Shown piece after piece: positions 46,911 through 57,725 of a DNA stretch of 64,000 bases (the first letter of the stretch is position 1; each line of letters starts with the position of its first letter). A model generated the notes under the pieces. The model did no database searches. It had not been told where the DNA came from and was given only the letters and a program-made list of their open reading frames with translations. This DNA comes from Perognathus longimembris pacificus (taxonomy: Eukaryota; Chordata; Mammalia; Rodentia; Heteromyidae), in NCBI RefSeq assembly GCF_023159225.1, contig NC_063177.1, positions 14,408,673-14,472,672 of the forward strand. Reading direction: 5' to 3'. The translations under genes were made by a program, and so were the position numbers.

Positions 46911-47644
46911 GCCTGAGTACAAATTTCTCCAAAGAAGGTGTACAAATGGCCAATGATGTGTGAAAAAAATGTTCTACATTATTAATTGATGAGGAAATCC
47001 AAATGCTAGGCAAGAAATAACACTTCATACTAGTTCCAGGGGTGGGGAGGAGGGGCGGGCGGTAATGGTGACTTTGAAAACTGGAAAATAACAAGTGTTG
47101 GAGAAGGTGGGGGGACACCACTGCTGGGGGTGAGGGGGTGTACAATGGTGCAGCTGCCAGGCAAGCCATTCCCTATGACCTAGTGATGTCACTCCTAGGT
47201 GTAGACCCCAAAGAAGTGACAGCTCATGTTCACACAAAGCCTGGATATGAACAGTCCCAGCCAAAGTCCCTGCCACTTGCTTCCTGGACAGACAAAATGT
47301 AAGATCTTGCTATAATGGAATAATATGCAGCCACAAAAAGGACAGACTCCACATTTATGCAGTAACATAAATGAATCTTGAAGATGTCATGCAAAATAAA
47401 AGAAGCCAGACACAAAAGACCACACGTTGTAGCATTCTGTTTATATCATATGTCCAGAATAACAAATCATATGGAGACAGACAGAGCAGGCTGGTAGCTG
47501 CCACAGACTAGGAAGGGGAGATGGAGGCAAGGGGTAGACTACTAATGAATATAGGCTTCTCTTTGTATTGTTGGAAGTGTTCTAAAATGAGATTGTACAA
47601 TTAAAAGGCACTTCAACTATCAAGCCTCAAACATTAAAAATAGA

Positions 47645-48125
47645 GTCAGGGACTGGTGACTCTACACCTGATCTGAGGATTGTAGTGCAAAGTCAGCTCA
47701 AGCAGGAGAGCCCAAGAGATTCTTATCTCCCATTAGCCACCAAAATGCTGAAGGTGAGCCGGGTGCTGGTGGCTCATGCCTGTAATCCTCGCTACTCAGG
47801 AGGCTGAGATCTGACAATTGCAGTTCAAAACCAACCTAGGCAGGAAAGTCTGTGAAACTCTTATCTTGAATTAAAGCACAGGAAAAGCCGAAGTGGTGTT
47901 GTGGCTCAAGTGGTAGAGTACAAGCCTTGTGCAAAAGGAGCTCAGGGACAGCGTCCAGGCCCAGAGTTCCAGCCTCAGGACTAGTAATAATAATAAAATA
48001 ATAATAAGCTGGGGATGGAGGTGTGGCTTACATGGAAGAGAGCCAGCCTTGCGTAGAAAAGGTCAAGTGAGAGACCTTGAGTTAAAGCTCCAGTACGGGC
48101 ACCCCAAAATTAAAAGTAAAAAGAA
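47645..48125 (+). mobile_element. Cluster of sense SINE pieces
   Basis: A partial 7SL-like monomer (about 47645-47755) is followed by a full family B copy (47760-47998, starting GGTGCTGGTGGCTCATGCC, with an AATAATAATA tail). A further tRNA-like monomer (about 48008-48110, GGTGTGGCTTACATGGAAG) comes last. Same order as the cluster at 11655-12140. Confidence 0.82.
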
Positions 48126-48782
48126 AAACATGAAGCAGCCCTAAGGAGTGTAGCTTTGGACTCTGCAGAGGACCCGTGGGCATTGGGGCCCCTGCAACTC
48201 CCCCAGACCCTCTGGTCATCCCCTCCTTCTCCTGGGAGAGAGGACTGAGCTTCCCAGCAGGTCAGCAAATGCCACCTGGCTGACAGGTCAAGGGCTGTTT
48301 ACCTTCCAGGAGAGCTGGTTGGCTGGGCAGACAGACGACAGAAGGGAAGGCCCAGAGCCCCTCCCTGGCTTTCCTTCCTGTATGCCTCTGCCTGGACCCC
48401 TCCCTGCAGCCAGCACCACTGCCCAGGGAAGAGCTGGCTCAGGCTCTAGGTTGTGCTCAGGAGCTGCCTCTTGGTGGCCTTTGGCAAACTCTTCAGTAGG
48501 ACCTGGAGCTGGTGGTCACAGCATCCCTCCCCCATCAGCTTCCAAGAAAGGTCTGGTCCTTCTGAGAAGCCAGGCTGGGCAACAGACAGTCTTTGTAAGG
48601 CCAGAATAGTGACCAATGACCTCAATGGCTTTATGGCACTCCAGGTCAGTGGCTAACATCCCTCTAGTACTAACATACTAGAGAGCTCTGAGATGCTTCC
48701 TATTGATACTTAACTTACAGTGGGGTTCTGACCTGTTAGAGCCATTGTGGTTTGAAAATATCTGTAGTCAAAAATGTACTTA

Positions 48783-49062
48783 GGGGGTTGGAGGCATGGC
48801 TCAGGTGGTAGAGTGCCAGCCAATGAGTGAAAGCCTCAGACACCAAATTTAAGCCCTAATCTTGGACAGAAACAAAGGCAGGCAGGCAGGCAGGCAGGCA
48901 GGAAGGAAGGAAGGAAGGAAGGAAGGAAGGAAGGAAGGAAGGAAGGAAGGAAGGAAAGAAGGAAGGAAGGAAGGAAGGAAGGAAGGAAGGAAGGAAGGAA
49001 AAATAAAAGAAGGGAGGGAAGAAAAGGAAAGAAGGAAGAAGGAAGGAAGGAAGGAAAGAAGA
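48783..49062 (+). repeat. tRNA-like SINE monomer with (GGCA)6 and long (GGAA)n tail
   Basis: The monomer is 48783-48876 (CATGGCTCAGGTGGTAGAGT, ACCAAATTTAAGCCC). The (GGCA)6 tract is 48877-48900 and the GGAA-rich tract is 48901-49062, with AAAGAAGG, AAATAAAAG and similar interruptions. The microsatellite occupies the position of the SINE A-tail. Confidence 0.9.
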
Positions 49063-49149
49063 TATATTTAACCCATCAATGCCAACGACATCTATGTTAG
49101 CCTACATACAGTCCAGCCAAATCCTAGCTTACCTGATTATTTTTCATTC

Positions 49150-49388
49150 TATTCTTATTTTTGTGCAAGTACTTGGGAATTGAACTCAGGGCCTAGGCAC
49201 TCTCCTTTTCACTTTTTGGCTCAAGGCTGATACTCTACTGCTTGAGTCACAGCTCCACTTCCAGCTTTTTGGTGGTTAATTGGAGATAAGTCTCACAGAC
49301 TTTCCTGCTCAGGCTGACTTTCAACCTCAATTCTTAGATCTCAGCCCTTTGAATAACTAGGAATACAAACGTAAGCCACTGATACTCC
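49150..49388 (-). mobile_element. Family B SINE, diverged
   Basis: GGGAATTGAACTCAGGGCCT, CTGCTTGAGTCACAGCTCCA, GGTTAATTGGAGATAAGTCT and TAACTAGGAATACAAACGT. Confidence 0.85.
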
Positions 49389-49566
49389 ATTATTTTTTAT
49401 TTGATGGTATTAGGGTTTGAATTCAGGGCCTTGTTAGATAGGCACTGTAATATTTGAGCCATGTTCCCAGCCCTTTTTAGCTTTTATTTTCTGGACAGGG
49501 TCTCATGTGTTTGCCCAGGTTCTGCTCCCAAAGTAGCTAGGATTATAAGCTTGAGCACTGCCTGGC
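49389..49566 (-). mobile_element. 7SL-ID type dimeric SINE (B1-dID-like), diverged
   Basis: GGTTTGAATTCAGGGCCTTG and CCATGTTCCCAGCCC (ID part), then GGACAGGGTCTCATGTG and AGCTAGGATTATAAGC (7SL part). Same order as 46050-46261. Confidence 0.6.
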
Positions 49567-49786
49567 TCACAGCCAGATGTGTAAATAAAGTATGGAATAA
49601 CCCATGTCATTTATTGAGTACCGGATTCTAGAAAGTTCTGGTTGCATATCTGTTACTTTCCTTTGTGATCCAGGGCTGGCCAGGAGCTTTTGCTGCCCAC
49701 TGTTGTAAGACACAGCCAGTTTCACTGCCCAGGAAGGAACCAAATTCAAAATCCAAAGTACACTTTTACTGAAAACATACTGCTTT

Positions 49787-50567
49787 AAAAAAATTATATA
49801 TAAGCACAACAATGTTCATTGCAGCACAATTTGTCATAGCGAGAATCTGGAACCAGCCCAGATGCCCCTCAGTAGACGAATGGATCAGGAAAATGTGGTA
49901 CATATACACAATGGAATTTTATGCCTCTATCAGAAAGAATGACATTGTCCCATTTGTAAGGAAATGGAAGGACTTGGAAAAAATTATACCAAGTGAAGTG
50001 AGCCAGACCCAAAGAAACATGGACTCTATGGTCTCCCTTATAGGGAATAATTAGTACAGGTTTAGGCAAGTGATAGCAGAGCATCACAAGGCCCAATAGC
50101 TATACCCTTATGAACACATAAGATGATGCTAAGTGAAATGAACTCCATGTTATGGAAACAGTTGTAACTACTTTCGACGTCCTATGTGTATCTGTAGCTT
50201 CTATTATTGATGATGTTCTTGTATCACCTTCCTGTGGTTGTACCTACACTATCTCTGTAATCTTATCTGAGTATATTGGAAATCGTGTATACTGGTATTG
50301 GAAGTAGGAAATTGAATGGGAATACCAAATTTGAGAGACACAGGGTAAAAAAAGACAAACAACTACAAAAGCAATACTTGCAAAACTGTTTGGTGTAAGT
50401 GAACTGAACACCTCCGTGAGGGGGGGAAGGAAAAGGGGGAGAAGGGAGGGGGGTATGAGGGACAAGGTAACAAACTGTACAAGAAATGTATCCAGTGCCT
50501 AACGTATGAAACTGTAACCTTTCTGTACATCAGTTTGATAATAAAAATTTGAAAAAAATTATATATA
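49787..50567 (+). mobile_element. Young 5'-truncated LINE-1 with 16-bp target-site duplication
   Basis: The element is 49803-50551, sense to PEMT. AAAAAAATTATATATA is repeated exactly at 49787-49802 and 50552-50567. The bottom-strand integration site T(n)/AAAG fits the L1 endonuclease preference TTTT/AA. An open frame at 49812-50054 encodes the last 80 residues of ORF2, starting MFIAAQFVIARIWNQPRCPS and ending SLIGNN, and is intact to its stop. The 3' UTR holds a G-rich polypurine tract at about 50416-50462, typical of L1, and ends near AATAAAAATTTG. It lacks the endonuclease and reverse transcriptase, so it cannot move on its own. Confidence 0.95.
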
Positions 50568-51289
50568 TGTAATTCTAGTATTATTAAGGTGTTATACAAA
50601 GGGTTACCATTTCATAAGTCAGGCAATGAGTACATTTCTTTTTTTGGTCAATATCACCCCTTGCTTTCTTTTTAACCATAAACTTAAGAAGAAAATTAAG
50701 TTGACACACTGTAAGTTGGGGACCATCTGCAAATGAACCTACGCACATGTATGGATTCATGGTCAGAGCCCAGATAGGTGGCTTGCTTATATTAGAGCCC
50801 CAGACTGTGTGTTTGCTCTTTTGCATTGCCCCACCTTCCTTCCTTCCTTTGGCAAATGCACTCCTATACTCACCACACTCCAGGGCCAGAGCACTGTGTA
50901 GGAGGAGCTCCTCAGGGCAAAGCAGCCTCTCTGGGATGTTCAGGAACTCTGAGGTGGCAGAGGCAGCCGAGAGACTGGAAGGAGACCCACCTCTAACTTC
51001 CCAGCACGTTTGCACATGAATGTTAAGGATCAAGATGTGATTAATTGGAAAAAGGACAACAACAAAATTCTGAGACCAAAGTTAGGCATTTGCACATCTG
51101 TGTCTTCAGGAGAGGCTCAAGCAGTATTGGGGGTGTGGACGGGGGCTGTCCCTCTTCTACCCTTTGAATGACCACTGTGAGAGAACCCCCAACAGGAAAG
51201 AGTGGGCCCTGGGGTTCAAGTCATGGCACAATCTGGTGTTCCTAGCTTCTTTTGACCACCCTCAGCTTCTCCTTGCCTGCTAGGCCATT

Positions 51290-51600
51290 TCTGCATTTTT
51301 TTTTCTTCAGTATGAACTTAGGGCCTGTCATACCTACTAGGTTTTATCACCTTAAGCTCTTTTCTTGCTCTGGTTATTTAGAGATGGGGTTTCAGTGTCT
51401 CCCCATCCCCCTCCCACCCCACCGCACTCTCACCCTATCCTGTTTACGCCTAGACCTTAATTCTCCTACTTTCTACTTCCTGCCATAGCAAATGATAAGC
51501 ACATACAGCCATGCTCAGCTATTGGATGAGAAAGGAGCCTTGCCTGGGGCTGGCTTCAAGTAGGTAGGATCCTAAATGTGAGCCACCTTGCTCTGGCCCC
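51290..51600 (-). repeat. Broken old ID/7SL-type SINE pieces
   Basis: TATGAACTTAGGGCCTGTCA and GAGATGGGGTTTCAGTGTCT (51316-51400) and TGCCTGGGGCTGGCTTCAAG with TAGGATCCTAAATGTGAGCC (51540-51590) look like parts of one antisense SINE separated by about 130 bp of other sequence. Low certainty. Confidence 0.45.
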
Positions 51601-51960
51601 TTTTGTAAGTATGCAACAGGATGCTATGGCTCTAGGATGGGCCTGAGAGTACCCTGCCTGCCCCACCCCATGTTGGCCTGGGGATGTGGTTCTTGGTGAG
51701 CACAGGCTTTTCATCAGTGGTTATTTGGCTGATGGCTGGTCCTGTTGTCCATCCAGTCTGAACCAAGCGAAGATGGAAGTCCTATAGAACTGGCCCTCAG
51801 ACCTACCTGGCCTTCTGGATGTGTACAGGAGCTATGCCTAGGCAATGCTTCTTCCTTGGAACTCAGCTCAAATCATAGTAATGAAGACCCTTGCTCATTG
51901 CTTTTCTGTCCAAGACTCTCCAGGCAGCACCTCAGGTCTTATTCTTTGATCACCATGCAG

Positions 51961-52076
51961 GTGGCAAGATGGGAGCAGAAAACTCGCAAGCTGAGCAAGT
52001 CCTTTGGGTCCCCCTACTTGGCCTGCTACTCTCTGGGCTGTGTCATCTTGCTCCTGAACTTCTTACGCTCATACTG
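51961..52076 (+). CDS. PEMT: PEMT exon, residues 32-69 and part of 70
   Basis: The acceptor is CACCATGCAG ending at 51960, and the donor GTAAGT starts at 52077. Its 116 nt give 38 codons starting [20 protein letters not shown] and ending LNFLRSY, plus the first two bases of a Cys codon completed by the next exon (phase 2). It contains the short charged loop after membrane segment 1 ([10 protein letters not shown]) and the second membrane segment, about residues 47-66. It joins the previous exon without shift (NV followed by VARW), as in human and mouse PEMT. The intron before it is 43.3 kb, by far the largest in the window. Confidence 0.97.
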
Positions 52077-52505
52077 GTAAGTCTCCCCATCAGGCTGGTG
52101 ACCTGGCACAGCCCCTGTTCTTGTGCGAATGCATGACCAAAGATAGAAGGCCATAGAGGGGTCAAGTGTCCGAATGCACAGGAGCTCTGCTCTCAAAGAC
52201 CTGGTGTCATAGCCCATCCTCAGTGACCCCAGGAAGATGATGGTGTGAATGCCACTTAGCCAAGGTCCTGGGGCTGGGAGGAACAGAGAGGACCATCCCT
52301 GGACAGCCCTCATGCTTCCCATCCCTGGAGCCCCCTGTTAGAAGTGCTGAGATAGGAGGCAGATGCCTCAGTCAGGAGCTAAGGGCCTAGCCATCTTCCT
52401 GGGCTTGGACCAGTGCCCCTCAGCCCATCTGTGTACCTTCCTGCTATGATCAGGGGATAGAATCTAGGTGGGATGCAAATACTGACCAGCTACCAGGCTC
52501 CACAG

Positions 52506-52742
52506 CTCCTGGGAACTTTTTTTTTTTTTTTTTTTTTTTTGGCCAGTCCTGGGCCTTGGACTCAGGGCCTGAGCACTGTCCCTGGCTTCCTTTTGCTCAA
52601 GGCTAGCACTCTGCCACATGAGCCACAGCGCCACTTCTGACCATTTTCTGTATATGTGGTGCTGGGGAATCGAACCCAGGGCCTCATGTATATGAGGCAG
52701 GCACTCTTGCCACTAGGCCATATCCCCAGCCCTCCTGGGAAC
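52506..52742 (-). mobile_element. Young family A SINE with 11-bp target-site duplication
   Basis: Antisense element 52517-52731 with a 24-T tail. CTCCTGGGAAC is repeated exactly at 52506-52516 and 52732-52742. Near consensus: GGCCTTGGACTCAGGGCC, GGGGAATCGAACCCAGGGCC and GCCATATCCCCAGCC. Confidence 0.95.
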
Positions 52743-54740
52743 ATTTTTGTATCTGTCTTTGTTCGCACAAAGAGGAAGCTCCATGTGCAAGCAGAGACAG
52801 TGAGACTTGGCAGGGGACAGTGACCGCCTGGGTTATCAGAGCTTCATGGGGAACATCCCATCCAGGTAGGCCAGAGGAATGCCAGCAGTGCCTCTGGGCC
52901 AGGCTCATGGGATAGGGATCTCTAGAGGGGAGGGATAGGAACCTATATCCAGTCCTGCCTCCTGGAGGTCACCTGTGTTGCAATCTGCTTTATAGAGGAC
53001 AGGTCCTTGGGCTGCATCAGTAGGACAGATGGGGAAAGAAGGTAGATGCTCCCTGTGGGAGCACTGAGGATGAGGAAGCACAGAGGGCTGGAGATAGGTA
53101 CAGCTCCAGGCCCGGCATACGTGAGGAGGGGTGGGCTGAGCTGAGCCAGACCAGATGAAGCCAGTTCATGCCTAGCTGACCTTTGATCTCTTTGCTCTCT
53201 AAGGCCTCTTGATTAAACAAGTTGCCTGGTTGCTCTGGGCTCTTCTTCTGTCTGCTAGGCCTCACTCCAACTGTTCACCATGCTGAGGCTTCACATGGGT
53301 CTGGTTTTCCCTCCTACCATGCAAAAGAATCTCTTCCCCAGCAGAGTCCAGGCACATAGGAGGGAGTGGATGGCTCTCATGTTGTTCAGATGGGCCTTGA
53401 TTCCTGGCCTAACACTGCCCTGGGCTCTGTATATCTTTAGCAGGTATAGAGCCTCAGAAATCACCCACACGTATCCCCACACCCCACATTCCTGGGACTA
53501 GCTGCAGCCACAGTGCTGGAGGCCCTGGAGCAGTGGGATGCAAGTTAGAAGCAGAGTGTAACAGCCCTCTACGTGCTCCATGTCACCCTCACAGCAAACA
53601 AGTCAAGTATTTAATGTATATAAGATGTAGAAGAACATACATGGGGAACATGGGCACCAGGGTGATCTGCTACCCACGTCTTAGCCACCCTTTCAGGACT
53701 CAGTCCTGATCCAGACCTGGTATGTGGTGCCTGTTGCCTTGTGGCTGAACTTGGTGAAAGTTGTTCCCCAGCAATGGACAGATTTCCTTCATCCTTGGAG
53801 CTCCAAAGCATGGTACACCCCATTTATTCTTCCCCAGTCTTCCTGCACACACAACATTTGAGCAGTTCCGCCTCTGCTATGTTTTGTGCAGCAGGGCACA
53901 TACTCTCCTGAGCTCTCCAGTTGTTCCTAACCAGCATATGACCTTGCTCACTTATGACCTGGGCCAGATAGCCTCCCCTAAAATGAGGGGCCTGCCTCCT
54001 TCCTTTGCACATGCACCCCAGGTAAACCTTGATGACTCCAGCCTGGGCCTGCTACTGAGTCAGGGGTGAGATGGCTTGTGGGGGAACTAGGTTGAATAAA
54101 TCAGGTGGGATCTGCTATTGAGCTAGATGTGGCAAGAAATAGGGAGTCATGAAAGGTTTGGGAGGAGGGTGGGCTCAGGGACTCAAGTTGGATTTTGGAT
54201 GTGTACAGGGCTTCCTTGCCTCCCTGAGTTAACCTCACTCACCTGCCCTGTTCAACTGACAGCCCCACTACTAGAGGGAGGACTTGCTGAGATGGAAAAA
54301 CAGAGGATGTAAACAACCCTGAATATGAGTAGTTGGGAGGTGGGTAGCTGCTCTAGGCCCAGAAGCAGCTGTGCAGCTTGAGATAGGCCCTATGTCTGCT
54401 ATTCCACAGTTCTGTGCTAGTGGCTGGACAAGGCTGTTGTTTGTGCTGTAAATCAGCCTTCCTCTTCCAGATGGTGGGCGTTGCTCCCTGGAACTTCAGC
54501 TGATGGGAGATAGGAAGCTGGCTGGAGCCCAGCAGCGCTGCTTGGTAGCTTAATGATATGGTTCTTTCCCCTCCTTCCACACACCAGTGCACACAGCTTT
54601 CCCACAGGGCAATGACTGGGCGGGCATAGGATGCCCAGGCCTTCCCAAGGCCCAGGGAACTCAGGGGAGACTATGTGGTAGAGGCAATGTGTGATGTAGC
54701 CAGGCCTCCATGGAGGGAACAGTGAATGATGGGTACAGTG

Positions 54741-54895
54741 AGCATCACTACCACTGGCACACACCTGTGGCACATACCTACTAGTCCCAGCTACTCGGGA
54801 GGCCTGAGGTAAGAGGATCACTGGAGCCCAGGAGTTCAAGGCCAGGATGGGCAAGGTTGTGAGACTCCATCCCAAATCAAAATGAAATATTTTTG
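54741..54895 (+). repeat. 7SL RNA-derived monomer (Alu/PB1-like)
   Basis: CTGGCACACACCTGTGGCAC, CTAGTCCCAGCTACTCGGGA, GGATCACTGGAGCCCAGGAG and GTGAGACTCCATCCC. This is closer to 7SL RNA and primitive Alu monomers than to B1 or the family B monomer. It could be an old proto-B1 SINE or a 7SL pseudogene. Confidence 0.75.
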
Positions 54896-55479
54896 TGCCA
54901 CATCTTCCAGATGAGCAAGCCCCCAGGGGCCTCTTCCTCCTCCTCCTCCTCTCCTTCTTTTTCCTCCTCCACGCTCCTGGCCATGCATTCCTTGGAGAGC
55001 TAGGGGATAGGCACACCCTTGGTTAGCTTGGACAAGAGCCTGCACAGAATCCTCTCTTGGCTCTTGGGCTCTTAGCCAGGATGGCACTCTCCTTCTAAGC
55101 ATCACTAGGCTTAGGATCTGTCTGTCTGGAAGTCCATGACTTTTCTCTCTGTTGAATTTGTCCCAGGAAACTGAGGAAGACAGATAGCATGCTCATGTCC
55201 AACCACAGGTTATGCCTCTTCCTCCCACCTCCCACACATGCGCTACAAGTCCCATCTTCTTCCAGGACCACTTCCCTGATACCTGCCTGCCCTACCCACC
55301 CCCTCACAGCCCCTGCACACTGGCAGACAGGCCATCTTCTTCCCCATGCTGCCTAGTGGCTAGGGAGGTGGTCTGGGCATGAGGGTGGGATTGGTACTTA
55401 GAGGAGGGGCTGGCCAGGAAATCCCCTCAGGGCAAGCTCTGCACCCACATCACCCTGCACTCTCCCCCTTTTTCAGTCA

Positions 55480-55525
55480 CCACCAGAGGTATATGTTAAA
55501 GTACACATAATAAAATTACCATTTT
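55480..55525 (-). repeat. Short L1 3' UTR-like piece at SINE target
   Basis: GTTAAAGTACACATAATAAA followed by ATTACCATTTT, continuing after the SINE at 55736, resembles an antisense L1 3' UTR motif. Confidence 0.45.
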
Positions 55526-55745
55526 TTGTTTGTTTGTTTTGCCAGTCCTGGGGCTTGAACTCAGGGCCTGAGCACTGTCCCTGGCTTCTTTTTGCTCAAG
55601 GCTAGCACTCTACCACTTGAGCCACAGCGCCACTTCTGGCCTTTTCTATATATGTGGTGTTAAGGAATCGAACCCAGGGCTTTATGTATATGAGACGAGC
55701 ACTTTACCACTGGACCATATTCCCAGCCACAAAAGTTACCATTTT
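55516..55745 (-). mobile_element. Family A SINE with 10-bp target-site duplication
   Basis: Antisense element about 55526-55735. TTACCATTTT is repeated at 55516-55525 and 55736-55745. Contains TGGGGCTTGAACTCAGGGCC, CACTTGAGCCACAGCGCCAC and GCCATATTCCCAGCC. Confidence 0.92.
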
Positions 55746-55749
55746 AAGT

Positions 55750-55830
55750 ACAGAATTTGAAGTGCTGGAGATCAGACCCAGGGCCTTACAGGTGCTAAAC
55801 AAGTGCTCTACCACAGAGAGACACCTCCAG
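55750..55830 (-). repeat. ID-like monomer
   Basis: TGGAGATCAGACCCAGGGCC, TTACAGGTGCTAAACAAGTG and CTCTACCACAGAGAGACACC form an antisense tRNA-type ID monomer. Confidence 0.7.
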
Positions 55831-57725
55831 CTGCTATTCTGAACATTTTAGATGTGTCTGTTCTCACCTATTTCCAAGGAAGATGCAAGCTGCAGAGAAC
55901 AGGGACTGTGTGCCCAGCATACAGTCAGGACAATGGGCATTTAAACCAAGAGACCAATCCACAGCTGATGCCACGGCCACTGCAGAGGCTGGCAGGGTCC
56001 CAAGGGGCCACTGCCAGCTGGTCTTTGCTAGCTAGTGGCCTGGAGGCCTGGCAGGAGGAGCTTGTGAGGAGGAGCTGGCTGATTATTAGAGGCTGATGGT
56101 GTTAAGACAAGACCCAAGGGGGGCAATTAATACAGACCTGTTGACCCTGGCTGTGGCAGCCTCAGTTTGATGGGAAGGGAGCCTGATATGCCGTGGTGGG
56201 AACAGGGGCATTTGTTTAAACCCATCCCCCAACCAGCTCCCTCTCACCTGCCCAACTGGTCTGGGCTGGATCTAGTGGCCTGGAGTTGCTGCCCTGTAAT
56301 GAACCCACGGGCGTTTGCCTATGCCACGCATAGCCCTTGGGAGATAGCTGCCCCCAACCCCTAGCTTCTGCCTGGACCAGGAACTTCTGACAGCTAGAAA
56401 ACTGGAGAGAGGAAATCTGGGTATGCTAGGCTTTTTTGGATCCCAGCAAAGGGAGAAGGAAGGGTCCTCATCTCAGTCATGGAGGCCAGCCCACATACAC
56501 ACCATCACCCCAAAGAGCTGTCCTCTGGCCTGAAGCCCCAAGAGGCAGTGCAGCCTGGGGCTTCCAGGCTTAGGGCAACGCAGGAGATGGTGTGCGTGTG
56601 AATCTGCAGGCCCTGTGTCACCCAGCGGCTATGACCTGGTCATGGGGAGTCAGGAGAGAAGAAACCCTTTGCCTGACTCCTGCCTGTCACGCTCCTCACC
56701 TCTTACCTCACTTGTGACATTACACAGACCCTGGGCTGTAGGTAGGTTTTGAAAGCACTTGGAGGCTTATCTGGGATTCCAGTTGCAGGGGAGCCCCAAA
56801 TTCAAGTTTTGGGTTGATGGAGGGTGAGGCAACCGCATGGATGAACTGCATGGGTAATTGTTTGACTACTTGAATTAGGAGCCTGTCATGCTTAGCCTTG
56901 CCATCTGAATTGAAGGAGAGATAGAGCAGGCCATGCGGGCACTCTAGAAAGGCTGAAATTCGGGAAGCATTTTCTTACAATCACACATGAGAACAGTGGA
57001 CAGGTGTGTCTCGGGGCTGGGGAAGCTTTGTGGCCATGTGCATGTCGCCTGGTATAAGGTTTCCCGGATTTCAGGAGGGCAGAACTCAGGTATCCTCAAG
57101 TCACACTGGTGACTGAAAGTTCAATCTAAGTTTTAAAAATAGCCCCTGAGACACATTAAGCCAGCCTCCACCCACTTCCAGCCTAGTGCAGAATATTTCC
57201 AAAGGAAATCACTCCTATTACTTCATCTGCCACAGAGCGCATGGCCACTGAGCTGCTCATCCCCTGTTAATTCTGCCCATGGAATGGACTGTGCTTTCTT
57301 AGCTTGCTGATGAGCTGGAACAGTGGCTGCCTAATTGGGCATCGATTCCAGTAAACCTGCCGTGTGTCACCAAGCATGTATGGCCTTGGACCCACATTAG
57401 GCCACCAGGGAGGAGCCGCTGCAGGAGTCAATAAACTCTGGAGCAGATGATCTATTGAGCACTCTGCAGGCAAGCTCTAGCCCAACCCTCCTGACCTTGG
57501 AGGGAGCTTGAGCTTCTTTCATCAGTGGGGAAAAGAGAACCAAGAGGTTCAGCCCTGGGCTGGGGAAAGAAGCAGGCAGCTAGCAGAACACTTTTGGGTC
57601 TCTTCTATCCACCTACTTCCTGTCCTCAGGAATCTCCTTCCTTCCAAGCAGGGTGGAGACACGCTAGGCTTTAGTGTTGGCCTTGTAGAAGTGAGAAGTT
57701 CCCCTTGTATTGGTTGTCTTCTTTT

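Larger units (their letters stand above)
46012..47630 (+). mobile_element. Old L1 remnant (L1ME-like), sense, with three SINE insertions
   Basis: L1 reads AGCTTTTGTGCATCAAAAGA near 46030, GGGAGGAGATGTTTGTAAGT near 46303, TTCTCCAAAGAAGGTGTACA near 46925, ATAACAAGTGTTGGAGAAGG near 47088, TGGAATAATATGCAGCCACA near 47315 and AGAAGCCAGACACAAAAGAC near 47401. It is interrupted at about 46050-46261, 46385-46598 and 46622-46893. All coding frames are destroyed. Confidence 0.88.
8684..51960 (+). other. PEMT: PEMT 43.3-kb intron
   Basis: This intron has a GTGAGT donor and a TGCAG acceptor. It contains most of the SINEs, all substantial L1 pieces and most microsatellites. No additional exon with coding conservation was recognised. 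I saw nothing specific in about 8684-9365, 9810-10550, 10645-11255, 12500-14050, 14705-15550, 15615-16735, 17400-18035, 18920-19580, 19685-20555, 20820-21435, 22550-23155, 23340-24015, 24975-26980, 27225-28020, 28875-29300, 29950-31845, 32510-35320, 37985-38990, 40835-41090, 41375-41890, 43355-44910 and 50570-51285. Any of these may hold distal regulatory elements that cannot be seen by eye. Confidence 0.85.

Noticed and set aside
48877..49062. CRISPR-like array
   Set aside because: Units are 4 bp without spacers, and the source is a mammalian genome.
48862..49071. Lys/Glu/Gly/Arg repeat protein
   Set aside because: Translation of the GGAA tetranucleotide repeat.
49812..50054. 80-codon open frame as an independent gene
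   Set aside because: It is the C-terminal end of L1 ORF2 in a 5'-truncated copy, so it was annotated as part of the mobile element.
50584..51033. 149-codon minus-strand open frame next to the L1
   Set aside because: No domain or conserved motif; composition fits chance.
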